In this document: positions 28,784-37,313 of the stretch, piece after piece
How the letters are laid out: each line of letters starts with the position of its first letter
How positions within the stretch are numbered: position 1 is the first letter of the stretch
Assembly: GCF_015689175.1 (NCBI RefSeq)
Contig: NZ_CP065047.1
Coordinates: 496,001-560,000 of the forward strand
DNA: 64,000 bases
Direction of reading: 5' to 3'
DNA from: Mycobacterium kubicae
GTDB lineage: Bacteria > Actinomycetota > Actinomycetes > Mycobacteriales > Mycobacteriaceae
Notes under the pieces: model-generated
Seen by the model: only the letters and a program-made list of their open reading frames with translations
What the model was told of the DNA's origin: nothing
Databases searched by the model: none
Program-made: the position numbers and the translations under genes

Positions 28784-29869
28784 TTGATACCTAACAGTTG
28801 CCTTCGGCTGGTAACGAGTAACACCTGGCTCGCATCTGGGCGACGTAGCTGCCACCATTCGGTGGAACAACCGGCGACAAGGGGCAGAAAGATTTTCGTC
28901 GACGAGCTGAGGCGATTCGCTGAGAAGATTGGCGACCCGCGGGTGCGGGCCGTCGCCGAGCGGGCGGGCGCGCCGCTGCGGGTGGCGGTGCGCGGTCGGC
29001 CGGGCACGGGAGGCGCCACGGTGAGACGCGCGCTGAACAGCGCGCCGGGGATCGCGGTGGCCGATCCCGCCGACGTGGCGGTGTACGTCACCGTCGAAGT
29101 GCTCAAACCCGAGGATCGGGCGATGATCGCCGCGCACCCGCCGGCGTTGATCCTGCTGAACAAGGCCGATCTGACCGGTTTCGGCGGTGCCGGGCCGATG
29201 ATGGCGGCTCAGGCACGTGCCGCGCAGTTGTCGGCGGTGGCCGGGGTGCCGGTGTTGCCGGTCAGTGCTCTGCTCGCCGTCGCCGCCAGGGACCTCGACC
29301 CGGCCCGTTGGGCCGCGTTGCAAGCGCTGGCCGATGCGGGGTGGGCCTGCCTCGATGAGTCCCATGACGGCTTCTTGAGCGCCTCGCTTCCGGTATCGGT
29401 TGAAGCGCGGCGCACACTGCTGGAAAAGCTGGACCTGTTCGGAGTCGCCCTGGGCATCGCCGCGGCCCGGCGCCACGGCAGCCTGTCGGGGTTCCGGGCG
29501 CTGTTGCGGCGGGTCAGCGGGGTCGACGAGGTCGTCGCGGCGCTCCGCACCGCCGGCGCCAACGTGCGCTACCAGCGGGTGCTGCAGGCGACGGCGGAAC
29601 TGGCGGCCATCGCGGTCGGCAATGATGCGGTCAGCGAGTTTCTATCCTGCGACGACACGGTGCTGGCCCGGATGGCCGCCGCTGAAGACGTGCTGCGGGC
29701 CAGTGGGTTGGACACCGGGCCCGTCGGGCACCTGGAACGCGCGCAACGCTGGCACCGCTACAGCGACGGCCCGCAGGTGCACCGTGCGTGCGCCGCAGAC
29801 CTGGTCCGCGGCTCGCTTCGACTGTGGTCGCAGGCGGGGGGCATCCCGCAACGCGCGGAGGCCCGATGA
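28784..29869 (+). CDS. Degenerate P-loop GTPase-like protein (Rv0209 homologue)
   Basis: A 361-residue protein, the length I recall for Rv0209. The segment VAVRGRPGTGGATVRRAL sits where a Walker A loop belongs but lacks the invariant Lys. ALILLNKADLTG supplies the NKxD guanine motif, so it is a GTPase-fold protein that may bind nucleotide poorly. The rest is helical. Start is uncertain: TTG 28784 gives the M. tuberculosis length, and GTG 28862 is a later option. The stop overlaps the next start (ATGA). Partnered with the membrane-anchored homologue downstream. Function is unknown; a dynamin-like role is speculation. Confidence 0.78.
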   Translation: MIPNSCLRLVTSNTWLASGRRSCHHSVEQPATRGRKIFVDELRRFAEKIGDPRVRAVAERAGAPLRVAVRGRPGTGGATVRRALNSAPGIAVADPADVAVYVTVEVLKPEDRAMIAAHPPALILLNKADLTGFGGAGPMMAAQARAAQLSAVAGVPVLPVSALLAVAARDLDPARWAALQALADAGWACLDESHDGFLSASLPVSVEARRTLLEKLDLFGVALGIAAARRHGSLSGFRALLRRVSGVDEVVAALRTAGANVRYQRVLQATAELAAIAVGNDAVSEFLSCDDTVLARMAAAEDVLRASGLDTGPVGHLERAQRWHRYSDGPQVHRACAADLVRGSLRLWSQAGGIPQRAEAR

Positions 29870-31395
29870 GCGAGACCAACCACGACGACCCGGCCGCCGC
29901 GGTGGACGAGTTGGTCGCCGCCATCGGGCCGCGGCTGGGTCGGCCCGGCATCAACCGCAAAGACGTGATCCTGGTGACCGGTCCCTGGCTGGCCGGGGTC
30001 ACCGGCGTGGTCACCGCGCTGCGTGAGCGGTTGCCGCACTGCACCTTCGTCGAGTCGCCGGAGTTGACGCCGGGCGATGCGCCGACGGCGGTGGTGTTCG
30101 TCGTGTCGGCGGCGGCGGGCCTGACCGAATCGGACTGCACGCTGCTGGACGCGGCGGCCGAGAACACCGACGTGGTGGTGGGGGTGGTGTCCAAGATCGA
30201 CGTGCACCTCACCTGGCGGGAGGTGCTGGCCGACAACCGGGACCGGCTGGCCGCGCACGCGCGGCGTTACGCCGAGGTGCCGTGGGTGGGTGTGGCCGCC
30301 GTGCCAGAGCTGGGGGAGTCGCGCGTCGACGACCTGGTCGAGACCCTCACGCAACGCCTCGCCGACCCCGACATACCGCGACGAAACAGGTTGCGCGCGT
30401 GGGAATCTCGCCTGCGCAAGGTCGCCGAGAGGTTCGACCGCGACGCCGAGGGCAGCGGCCGGCGGGCCCGGGTGGACTCGCTGCGGGAAGAACGCAGCGA
30501 CGCGCTGCGGCAACGACGGCAGTCCAGGACCGAACGTTCCATCACGCTGCGCGGGCAGATCCAGCAGGCCCGGGTGGAGCTGGCTTACTTCGCCCGCAAC
30601 CGGTGTTCGTCGGTGCGCGGGGAGCTGCAAGAAGACGTCTCCGGGCTGTCGCGGCGGGACATGGCCGGCTTCGAGGCCCGCGCCCGCGCCCGGGTCGAAG
30701 AGGTGGTCAGCGAAGTCGCCGACGGTACCGCCGAGCAGCTCGGCGAGATCGCCGGCGTGCTGGGTGTGCCGCTGGATCTGCCGCCCCTCGAGCCGTTGCC
30801 GACGGTCACCATTGCCGCTCCGCCGCTGAAGTCGCGGCGCCTCGAGACGCGGCTGATGATGCTGCTGGGCGCCGGGTTCGGGCTGGGCGTGGCGCTGACC
30901 CTGACCCGGGTGATGACCGGGCTGACCGCGGGGCTGCCCGTCGCCGTCACCGCGGCGGGTATCGCGGCGTGTGTGGCGGTCGGCCTGGCGGTCACGGTAT
31001 GGGTGGTGCACACCCGCGCGCTGCTGCACGATCGGGCCCTGCTGGATCGGTGGGCGGGCGACCTGGTGGCCGAGCTGCGATCGGTCACCGAGCAGCTGGT
31101 CGCCAGTCAGGTCCTGGTCGCCGAGTCGTTGCTGAACACCGCCAGCAGCGCGCGCGACGAGGCGGAGAACACCCGGGTGAACGACCAGGTCAGCGCGATC
31201 GACAGCGAATTGCGCGAACACGCTATCGCCGCCGCGCGGGCCGCGGCGGTGCGGGACCGGGAGATGCCGACGGTGCAGGCCGCATTGCAAGCGGTGCGTG
31301 CGGAATTGGGTGAAACGGGTATATCCGAGGACAACGAATCTTCCGTCGCGCCAGACCCGGGTTGGAGGTTTGATGCCACAGGCAATAGTTTCTAG
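29866..31395 (+). CDS. Membrane-anchored GTPase-like protein (Rv0210 homologue)
   Basis: A 509-residue protein. The N-terminal 190 residues are GTPase-like: VILVTGPWLAGVTGVVTAL at the P-loop position (again without Lys) and VVGVVSKIDVHLTW as a guanine-motif relic. A long charged, probably coiled-coil stretch (about 195-290) follows, then two transmembrane helices at about 325-385 (LMMLLGAGFGLGVALTL and AVTAAGIAACVAVGLAVTVW), then a second helical region. GTPase head, coiled coil and paired membrane helices recall bacterial dynamin-like proteins; this is inference. ATG 29866 overlaps the upstream stop. Confidence 0.8.
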   Translation: MSETNHDDPAAAVDELVAAIGPRLGRPGINRKDVILVTGPWLAGVTGVVTALRERLPHCTFVESPELTPGDAPTAVVFVVSAAAGLTESDCTLLDAAAENTDVVVGVVSKIDVHLTWREVLADNRDRLAAHARRYAEVPWVGVAAVPELGESRVDDLVETLTQRLADPDIPRRNRLRAWESRLRKVAERFDRDAEGSGRRARVDSLREERSDALRQRRQSRTERSITLRGQIQQARVELAYFARNRCSSVRGELQEDVSGLSRRDMAGFEARARARVEEVVSEVADGTAEQLGEIAGVLGVPLDLPPLEPLPTVTIAAPPLKSRRLETRLMMLLGAGFGLGVALTLTRVMTGLTAGLPVAVTAAGIAACVAVGLAVTVWVVHTRALLHDRALLDRWAGDLVAELRSVTEQLVASQVLVAESLLNTASSARDEAENTRVNDQVSAIDSELREHAIAAARAAAVRDREMPTVQAALQAVRAELGETGISEDNESSVAPDPGWRFDATGNSF

Positions 31396-31528
31396 AGCAC
31401 AACGGCTTCTGAATCGGTCTTGTGAGCAGGCTTATACCCGCCCGCGCCTTACCCGACAAGTGATGCACGTTAATCTGTAGTGAAGATGACAAACACGTCA
31501 ATAGCTGTGCCGGCAGAGCCTCGATAAG

Positions 31529-31557
31529 TTGCCTGCGAGCCATGCGGAACCAGGCAA
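31529..31557 (+). promoter_or_regulatory. Inverted repeat in the pckA leader
   Basis: TTGCCTG (31529-31535) and CAGGCAA (31551-31557) form a perfect 7-bp inverted repeat with a 15-bp loop, about 34 bp upstream of the pckA start and just before its ribosome site (AGGAGAG, 31581-31587). It could be an RNA hairpin or an operator for a carbon-source regulator. No known consensus is recognised. The 196-bp spacer also contains an AT-richer stretch (31468-31490) that may hold the promoter. Confidence 0.35.
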
Positions 31558-31591
31558 GACGTAACTACACAGCAGAATTCAGGAGAGTTCG

Positions 31592-33418
31592 ATGACCTCA
31601 GCGACCATCCCCGGACTTGATACCGCGCCGACAAAGCATCAGGGGTTGCTGTCTTGGGTGGAGGAGGTCGCCGAGCTGACCCAACCCGAGCGGGTGGTGT
31701 TCACCGACGGCTCCGAAGAGGAGTTCCAGCGCCTTTCGGACCAGCTGGTCGAAGCGGGCACCTTCATCCGCCTCAACCCGGAGAAGCACCCCAACTCCTT
31801 CCTCGCGCTGTCCGACCCGTCCGACGTCGCGCGCGTGGAATCGCGGACCTTCATCTGCTCGGAGCGCGAGATCGACGCCGGCCCGACCAACAACTGGAAA
31901 GACCCCAGCGAGATGCGGTCGATCATGACCGACCTCTACCGCGGCTGCATGCGCGGTCGCACCATGTACGTGGTGCCGTTCTGCATGGGTCCCCTGGGCG
32001 CCGACGACCCCAAGCTGGGCGTGGAGATCACCGACTCCGAATACGTCGTGGTCTCGATGCGCACCATGACCCGCATGGGCAAGGCCGCGCTGGAGAAGAT
32101 CGGTGACGACGGCTTCTTCGTCAAGGCGCTGCACTCCGTCGGCGCCCCGCTGGACGACGGCCAGGCCGACGTGCCCTGGCCCTGCAACGACACCAAATAC
32201 ATCACCCACTTCCCCGAGACCCGCGAGATCTGGAGCTACGGCTCGGGCTACGGCGGCAACGCGCTGCTGGGCAAGAAGTGCTACTCCCTGCGGATCGCCT
32301 CGGCGATGGCCCACGACGAGGGCTGGCTGGCCGAGCACATGCTGATCCTCAAGCTGATCTCGCCGGAGAACAAGGCCTACTACTTCGCCGCGGCGTTCCC
32401 GTCGGCGTGCGGCAAGACCAACCTGGCGATGCTGCAGCCCACTATCCCGGGCTGGCGCGCCGAGACGCTCGGTGACGACATCGCCTGGATGCGATTCGGT
32501 GAGGACGGCCGGTTGTACGCGGTGAACCCCGAATTCGGGTTCTTCGGCGTCGCCCCGGGCACCAACTGGAACTCCAACCCCAACGCGATGCGCACCATCG
32601 AGGGCGGCAACACGGTGTTCACCAACGTCGCGCTCACCGACGACGGCGACGTGTGGTGGGAAGGCCTGGAAGGCGACCCGCAGCACCTGACCGACTGGAA
32701 GGGCCGCGACTGGACGCCGGAGTCCGGCGAGAAGGCCGCGCACCCGAACTCCCGTTACTGCACGCCGATGTCGCAGTGCCCGATCCTGGCGCCCGAGTGG
32801 GACGACCCGCAGGGGGTGCCGATCTCGGGCATCCTGTTCGGCGGGCGCCGCAAGACCACGGTGCCGCTGGTCACCGAGGCCCGCGACTGGCAGCACGGCG
32901 TGTTCATCGGCGCCACCCTGGGCAGCGAGCAGACCGCCGCGGCCGAGGGCAAGGTGGGCGCGGTGCGCCGCGACCCGATGGCCATGCTGCCGTTCCTCGG
33001 CTACAACGTGGGCGACTACTTCCAACACTGGATCAACCTGGGCAAGCACGCCGACGAGTCCAAGCTGCCGAAGGTGTTCTTCGTCAACTGGTTCCGCCGC
33101 GGCGACGACGGCCGCTTCCTGTGGCCCGGCTTCGGTGAGAACAGCCGCGTGCTGAAGTGGATCGTCGACCGCATCGAGCACAAGGCCGGCGGCCGCAGCA
33201 CCCCGATCGGCACCGTGCCCGCCGCCGAAGACCTCGACCTGGACGGCCTGGATGTCGACGCCGCCGATGTGGAGCAGGCGCTGGCGGTCAACGCCGACGA
33301 GTGGCGCGAAGAGCTGCCGCTGATCGAGGAGTGGCTGGAGTTCGTCGGCGAGAAGCTGCCCACCGGCATCAAGGACGAATTCGACGCGCTCAAGGGGCGG
33401 TTGGCCGAGGCCGACTAG
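31592..33418 (+). CDS. pckA: Phosphoenolpyruvate carboxykinase (GTP)
   Basis: A 608-residue GTP-dependent PEP carboxykinase that makes phosphoenolpyruvate from oxaloacetate, the entry to gluconeogenesis when the cell grows on fatty acids or cholesterol. The active-site P-loop with its reactive cysteine is [13 protein letters not shown] (about residues 270-282). The substrate loop [17 protein letters not shown] and the guanine-binding region [14 protein letters not shown] are intact. ATG 31592 follows AGGAGAG. The nadR (Rv0212c) and Rv0213c homologues I recall downstream in M. tuberculosis are absent. Confidence 0.97.
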   Translation: MTSATIPGLDTAPTKHQGLLSWVEEVAELTQPERVVFTDGSEEEFQRLSDQLVEAGTFIRLNPEKHPNSFLALSDPSDVARVESRTFICSEREIDAGPTNNWKDPSEMRSIMTDLYRGCMRGRTMYVVPFCMGPLGADDPKLGVEITDSEYVVVSMRTMTRMGKAALEKIGDDGFFVKALHSVGAPLDDGQADVPWPCNDTKYITHFPETREIWSYGSGYGGNALLGKKCYSLRIASAMAHDEGWLAEHMLILKLISPENKAYYFAAAFPSACGKTNLAMLQPTIPGWRAETLGDDIAWMRFGEDGRLYAVNPEFGFFGVAPGTNWNSNPNAMRTIEGGNTVFTNVALTDDGDVWWEGLEGDPQHLTDWKGRDWTPESGEKAAHPNSRYCTPMSQCPILAPEWDDPQGVPISGILFGGRRKTTVPLVTEARDWQHGVFIGATLGSEQTAAAEGKVGAVRRDPMAMLPFLGYNVGDYFQHWINLGKHADESKLPKVFFVNWFRRGDDGRFLWPGFGENSRVLKWIVDRIEHKAGGRSTPIGTVPAAEDLDLDGLDVDAADVEQALAVNADEWREELPLIEEWLEFVGEKLPTGIKDEFDALKGRLAEAD

Positions 33419-33565
33419 TCGCGGGGCTTTTCTGGGGCGCCGAGTGTGCGGCTAGCCGCACGTTCGGCATCGAGTGTGCGGCTGGCGTCACATTCGCCGG
33501 TTGGCGCGCTCGGCGGCCCGCCGCCCGCGTGACAGGTGTCAAGGCGGGCGTCGTACAGTCGGCGC
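33419..33565. repeat. pckA-fadD4 spacer with GAGTGTGCGGCT repeats and a palindrome
   Basis: The spacer holds two direct copies of CGAGTGTGCGGCT (33441 and 33471), the first preceded by CGC and the second by CAT. The 14-bp perfect palindrome TGCGGCTAGCCGCA lies at 33447-33460. The CGAGTGTG core is shared with the repeats at 4928 and 10597. A terminator role after pckA is possible through the palindrome but there is no T tract. Confidence 0.6.
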
Positions 33566-35095
33566 ATGCAGATTCGGCAGCATGTCGGCGCCAACAAACC
33601 TGCGATCATCCTGCACCCGTCGGGAACGGTGGTCACCTTCGATGAACTTGAGGCGCGGGCCAATCGGCTAGCCCATCGGTTGCGCGCGGCGGGACTGCGC
33701 GAGGGTGACGCGGTCGCCATCTTGATGGAGAACAACGAGCACATCCACGCGGTCATGTGGGCGGCTCGCCGCAGCGGCCTGTACTACGTGCCGATCAACA
33801 CGCATCTGACCGCGGCCGAGGCCGCCTACATCATCGACAACAGCAACGCCAAGGCGATCATCGCCTCGGCGGCGTTGCTCGACACCTGCAAGGGTCTGGC
33901 CGAGCACCTGCCCGGCGGGTTGCCGGGCCTGCTGATGATCGCTTCTTCAGATCAAGCAGGTGACCTCGACGGCTGGGAACGCTACCCCGAATGCGTTGCG
34001 CAGCAACCCGATACGCCGATCGACGACGAACTCGAAGGTGACCTGCTGCAGTACTCGTCGGGCACCACCGGCCGGCCCAAGGGGATCAAACGCGAACTGC
34101 CGCACGTGCCGCCGGATGAGGCGCCGGGAATGATGTCGATGCTGATCGACGTGTGGATGCATCCCGATGCCGTCTACCTGAGTCCCGCGCCGATCTACCA
34201 CACCGCCCCCTCGGTGTGGTCGATGACGGTGCAGGCCGCGGGAATCACCACGGTGGTGATGGAGAAGTTCGACGCCGAGCAAGCGCTGGACGCGATCGCC
34301 CGCCACAAGGTGACGCACGGCCAGTTCGTGCCGGCCATGTTCACGAGAATGCTGAAACTGCCTCAGGCAGTCCGTGATTCCTACGACGTGTCCAGCCTGC
34401 AGCGGGTCATGCACGCGGCGGCGCCGTGTCCGGTGGAGATCAAGAAACAGATGATCGATTGGTGGGGGCCGATCGTCGACGAGTATTACGCCTCCTCCGA
34501 GGCCATCGGGTCGACGCTGATCGGGGCCGAAGACTGGCTGGCCCACCCCGGTTCGGTGGGCAAACCCATGCAGGGCGCCATCCACATCGTCGGCGAGGAC
34601 GGCACCGAACTACCACCCGGCCAGCCCGGCGAAATCTACTTCGAGGGCGGCTATTCCTTCGAATACCTCAATGATCCGTCGAAAACCGCTGCGTCGCGCC
34701 ACAAACAGGGCTGGATGACCGTCGGCGACATCGGCTACCTCGACGAGGAGGGTTACCTCTACCTGACCGACCGCCGCCACCACATGATCATCTCCGGCGG
34801 GGTCAACATCTACCCGCAGGAGGCGGAGAACCTGTTGGTGACGCACCCGAAGGTGATGGACGCGGCGGTGTTCGGCGTGCCCGACGACGAGATGGGCCAA
34901 CGGGTGATGGCGGCCGTGCAGACCGTCGACCCGGACGACGCGACCGACGAATTCGGTGCGGAGCTGTTGAGCTGGCTACGGGAGCGGTTGGCGCACTTCA
35001 AGTGTCCGCGCACGATCGCCTTCGAGACGCAGCTCCCGCGCACCGACACCGGCAAGCTCTACAAGAACGGCCTGATCGAGAAGTATTCGGGCTGA
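33566..35095 (+). CDS. fadD4: Acyl-CoA synthetase FadD4
   Basis: A 509-residue acyl-adenylate-forming enzyme (ANL superfamily) that activates a fatty or related carboxylic acid to its CoA thioester. The AMP-binding P-loop is YSSGTTGRPKG (about 163-173). Further motifs are DEYYASSEAIGST, the hinge MTVGDIGYLDEEGYLYLTDR and the C-terminal Lys in PRTDTGKLYKNGL. ATG 33566 (MQIRQHVGANKPA) is preferred to the ORF start at 33536. The next gene starts 2 bp after the stop, so synthetase and hydratase-like protein are co-transcribed. Chain-length preference cannot be read from the sequence. Confidence 0.92.
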   Translation: MQIRQHVGANKPAIILHPSGTVVTFDELEARANRLAHRLRAAGLREGDAVAILMENNEHIHAVMWAARRSGLYYVPINTHLTAAEAAYIIDNSNAKAIIASAALLDTCKGLAEHLPGGLPGLLMIASSDQAGDLDGWERYPECVAQQPDTPIDDELEGDLLQYSSGTTGRPKGIKRELPHVPPDEAPGMMSMLIDVWMHPDAVYLSPAPIYHTAPSVWSMTVQAAGITTVVMEKFDAEQALDAIARHKVTHGQFVPAMFTRMLKLPQAVRDSYDVSSLQRVMHAAAPCPVEIKKQMIDWWGPIVDEYYASSEAIGSTLIGAEDWLAHPGSVGKPMQGAIHIVGEDGTELPPGQPGEIYFEGGYSFEYLNDPSKTAASRHKQGWMTVGDIGYLDEEGYLYLTDRRHHMIISGGVNIYPQEAENLLVTHPKVMDAAVFGVPDDEMGQRVMAAVQTVDPDDATDEFGAELLSWLRERLAHFKCPRTIAFETQLPRTDTGKLYKNGLIEKYSG

Positions 35096-35097
35096 AC

Positions 35098-36030
35098 ATG
35101 CTTCGGGTGGTCGACATGGCGAACGCGCCGGCCCTCGACGTGTCACCACCTGCCGGAGTGATCATCGCCCACGGCTCGGCACCGGACGAATGCTGGTTGA
35201 ACACAGCAACATTCACGTTGTCGGAAGAGCCGAGTGCGGACCGTCGGGTGATCACCGTCGACTCGGTGCCAAACACCCTCGCCGAACTGACGCGGCGCTG
35301 CCAGCGCTGGCCGCACGCCAGCGCGGTGTGTGACGACGTGCTGCGTGCGGTGGACCCGGCCGACGCGACGCTGCGCGGCGTCATCACCGAATCACTGGCG
35401 TACTCGACGTTGCAGGCGGGCCCCGAATTCGCGGGGTGGCTCGAGCAGCGCGGCCCGGCGCGGGTACCTGACATCGCCGATCCGGTGACCGTCGAGCGCG
35501 ACGGCGATGTGCTGCGGATCCGGTTCAACCGGCCGCAGCGGCACAATGCGTTTTCCACCGATGCCCGCGCGGCGCTCCTCGAGGCGTTGAGCGTGGCCCT
35601 GCTGGACCCGTCGGTGACCGCAATCGTGTTGAGCGGCAACGGTCCGTCGTTTTGCAGCGGGGGAGACCTGGCCGAGTTCGGCACCTTCGCCGACCCAGCC
35701 AGTGCACACCTGGCCCGCACCCGTCATAGCCCGGCACTGGCCCTGGACGCGCTGACCGCCCGGCTGGGCCGGGCGTGTCGCGCCGAGGTGCACGGCCGGG
35801 TACTGGGCAGCGGGCTGGAGATGGCGGCGTTTTGCGGATGGGTTGAGGCGCGGCAGGATTCGCTGTTCGGGCTGCCGGAACTGAGCCTGGGACTGATCCC
35901 CGGAGCCGGGGGCACCGTCAGCGTCACGCGGCGAATCGGCCGCTGGCGCACCGCATATCTGGTGCTGTCCGGGCGCATGATCGACGCAGCGACCGCCCTG
36001 GACTGGGGGCTGGTGGACGCCGTGACCTAG
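35098..36030 (+). CDS. Enoyl-CoA hydratase/isomerase family protein with extended N-terminus
   Basis: A 310-residue crotonase-fold protein. The fold begins near residue 127 (VTVERDGDVLRIRFNRPQRH). The oxyanion and CoA motifs FCSGGDLAEFGTF and GSGLEMAAFCG are present, as is FGLPELSLGLIPGAGGTVS. The two catalytic Glu positions (GSGLE and PEL) are both Glu, suggesting true hydratase chemistry. The first 120 residues are not a recognised domain and the C-terminal trimerisation helix is short; the protein ends soon after GLVDAVT. Starts 2 bp after fadD4, so activation and hydration are probably linked. I do not recall an orthologue at this place in M. tuberculosis. Confidence 0.85.
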   Translation: MLRVVDMANAPALDVSPPAGVIIAHGSAPDECWLNTATFTLSEEPSADRRVITVDSVPNTLAELTRRCQRWPHASAVCDDVLRAVDPADATLRGVITESLAYSTLQAGPEFAGWLEQRGPARVPDIADPVTVERDGDVLRIRFNRPQRHNAFSTDARAALLEALSVALLDPSVTAIVLSGNGPSFCSGGDLAEFGTFADPASAHLARTRHSPALALDALTARLGRACRAEVHGRVLGSGLEMAAFCGWVEARQDSLFGLPELSLGLIPGAGGTVSVTRRIGRWRTAYLVLSGRMIDAATALDWGLVDAVT

Positions 36031-36034
36031 CCGG

Positions 36035-36463
36035 TCAGTAGCCGGGGTAGGTGGTGAACGTCGTCGAGGGCAGGTTGTGGTCGACGGAATGCACCGCCAG
36101 GGCGATGAGCGCGATGTACATGATCACCGAGATCACCGCGATCACGGCCCCTGCGATCGCACCGACGATGGCCCACTTCTTGGCGCTGGCCGACGCGGCC
36201 TCCGCCTCGCCGTACCGTCCCTGCGCCCACAGGCTGGAAACCTTGGTGGAGTTGACGATCGAGACGATCCCGAACGGCAGACAACAGAACACCGTGACCA
36301 GGATCGCCCACACCAGGTAGTTGTCGGGTTCGCGTCCGCCGTAACCCGGTTGCTGGCCCGACCAACCCGGCTGCTGGCCCTGCCACCCGGGCTGCTGGCC
36401 CTGCCAGCCGGGCTGGCCCTGCCAACCTGGGTCGCCTCCGTACGGACTCGGCGGATAACTCAT
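36035..36463 (-). CDS. CD225/dispanin-like membrane protein with PGWQGQQ repeats
   Basis: A 142-residue protein. Residues 1-45 are a Gln/Gly/Pro/Trp-rich tail with a repeated unit (PGWQGQ, four copies with changes). Then come a first membrane helix with WAILVTVFCCLPFGIVSIVN, the cytosolic loop STKVSSLWAQGRYGEAEAAS and a second helix (AIVGAIAGAVIAVISVIMYI). This is the CD225/dispanin arrangement, also described in DUF4190-type mycobacterial proteins. The role is unknown; membrane fusion or remodelling functions are known only for animal relatives. Convergent with the hydratase gene (4-bp gap). Confidence 0.83.
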   Translation of the reverse strand: MSYPPSPYGGDPGWQGQPGWQGQQPGWQGQQPGWSGQQPGYGGREPDNYLVWAILVTVFCCLPFGIVSIVNSTKVSSLWAQGRYGEAEAASASAKKWAIVGAIAGAVIAVISVIMYIALIALAVHSVDHNLPSTTFTTYPGY

Positions 36464-36588
36464 GGCAACTGCTTCCCGTTGATCTCCCTCGGCCGGAACA
36501 GGTTTGCTGAGCCGAAGTCAGGCAAATTTAGCGCAACGGGTGGCCGCCGGCGGTTAGGTTGCCCGGCGTTCCTCGCGCTCAGGTGGGA

Positions 36589-37010
36589 CTACGGGTACTG
36601 GGTCTCCAACTCGTCGACACAGATGGCGTTGATCCGACTGTTCGATGCCATTCCGTCAAATGTATTGCAGTACAGGTAAATTTGCTTGGCCGCGTAGGCG
36701 TCGACTTGGCCCTGCAAGGCGATGCAGCTTTCGCCATGAGCGGAATGAAAATCCTGACCTTGTCGATGACCAGTTCTTCCTCGCCGCGGATCCAGAGGAG
36801 TCGGGCCTCGGCGACCTGTGCAGAATCGTCATAGTTGGCGATGATCACCCGGGCATTGAGGAGCCAGAAACTACCTCCTCGGCGTTCCTCCGCGTAGGAA
36901 TCCGGGTCGCGCAACTCGATTTTGACACTCCAAGTGTCGTCGAAGTGCAGCAACCTGCGTTCGTCGCCCTGGTTGTCGGAGACCACCCCTTTAGTCACAG
37001 ATGGCTTCAT
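36589..37010 (-). pseudogene. Small hypothetical protein, frameshifted near its middle
   Basis: The first 85 codons from ATG 37010 (after AAGAGGGG) read as a plausible soluble protein (LLHFDDTWSVKIELRDP, then WLLNARVIIANYDDS and GEEELVIDKV). In that frame the rest turns into low-quality sequence (SPCRAKSTPTRPSK). Shifting one base at about 36755-36759 gives a convincing C-terminus: QDFHSAHGESCIALQGQVDA, then YLYCNTFDGMASNSRINAIC and a stop at 36589. One missing base (GTCAG for GTCCAG on the minus strand) explains this. I do not recognise the family. It may be a decayed gene or a sequencing error; see the similar case in bglS. Confidence 0.7.
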
Positions 37011-37313
37011 GGTGCCCCTCTTGGATCGGCGACTCGCTGGCCCTCACAACCTTGCAGATTTCGCCGAGGACCACCAGCTGGCCGGCGATCACGTATCCCG
37101 AGGTTTGCCCCGTGCCCACCCTCGTCGTCACGGATCTGCACGTGGTGATGTGCGGTGTGGTGTGCCCTGTCACCGGTGCGCGGTGCTGGGCTGCGCTGTG
37201 ATGAGGGAGTCGAACCCTCCGCACTGCCCTTCGTGCGCCGGCAGACCGGCTTTGCCCGCCGGTCGGGGGCTTGTGCACGCCTCCGCGACGACTACCTGCT
37301 TGCCTCGGTCTGA
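37011..37313. other. Intergenic region with a fragment resembling the fadE3 3' end
   Basis: No gene is supported here. On the minus strand, 37055-37094 matches 36 of 40 bases of the fadE3 3' end at 37886-37925. It encodes VIAGQLVVLGEI where FadE3 ends VIAGQLVARGGI, preceded by VGTGQTSGY against VGEGTNEIQRN. This looks like the tail of a lost acyl-CoA dehydrogenase gene. The 37201-37290 part can form several hairpins (for example GACCGGC and GCCGGTC) of unknown meaning. Confidence 0.5.

Noticed and set aside
28735..29163. N-terminal extension of the trmB frame by 143 codons.
   Set aside because: It is antisense to the Rv0209 homologue, has no TrmB similarity, and ATG 28734 gives the expected length.
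36991..37278. A 95-codon minus-strand frame covering the fadE3-like fragment.
   Set aside because: Apart from the 12-residue VIAGQLVVLGEI stretch it shows no protein character and overlaps the start of the next gene; treated as a remnant only.
37201..37290. Possible tRNA on the minus strand: GAGGG-TTCGACT-CCCTC looks like a T-arm, and CCGGC-GGGCAAA-GCCGG like an anticodon arm.
   Set aside because: No 5' segment pairs with the would-be acceptor end (ATCACAG), the anticodon loop lacks T33, and no D-arm could be fitted. Hairpins in GC-rich DNA are a simpler explanation.
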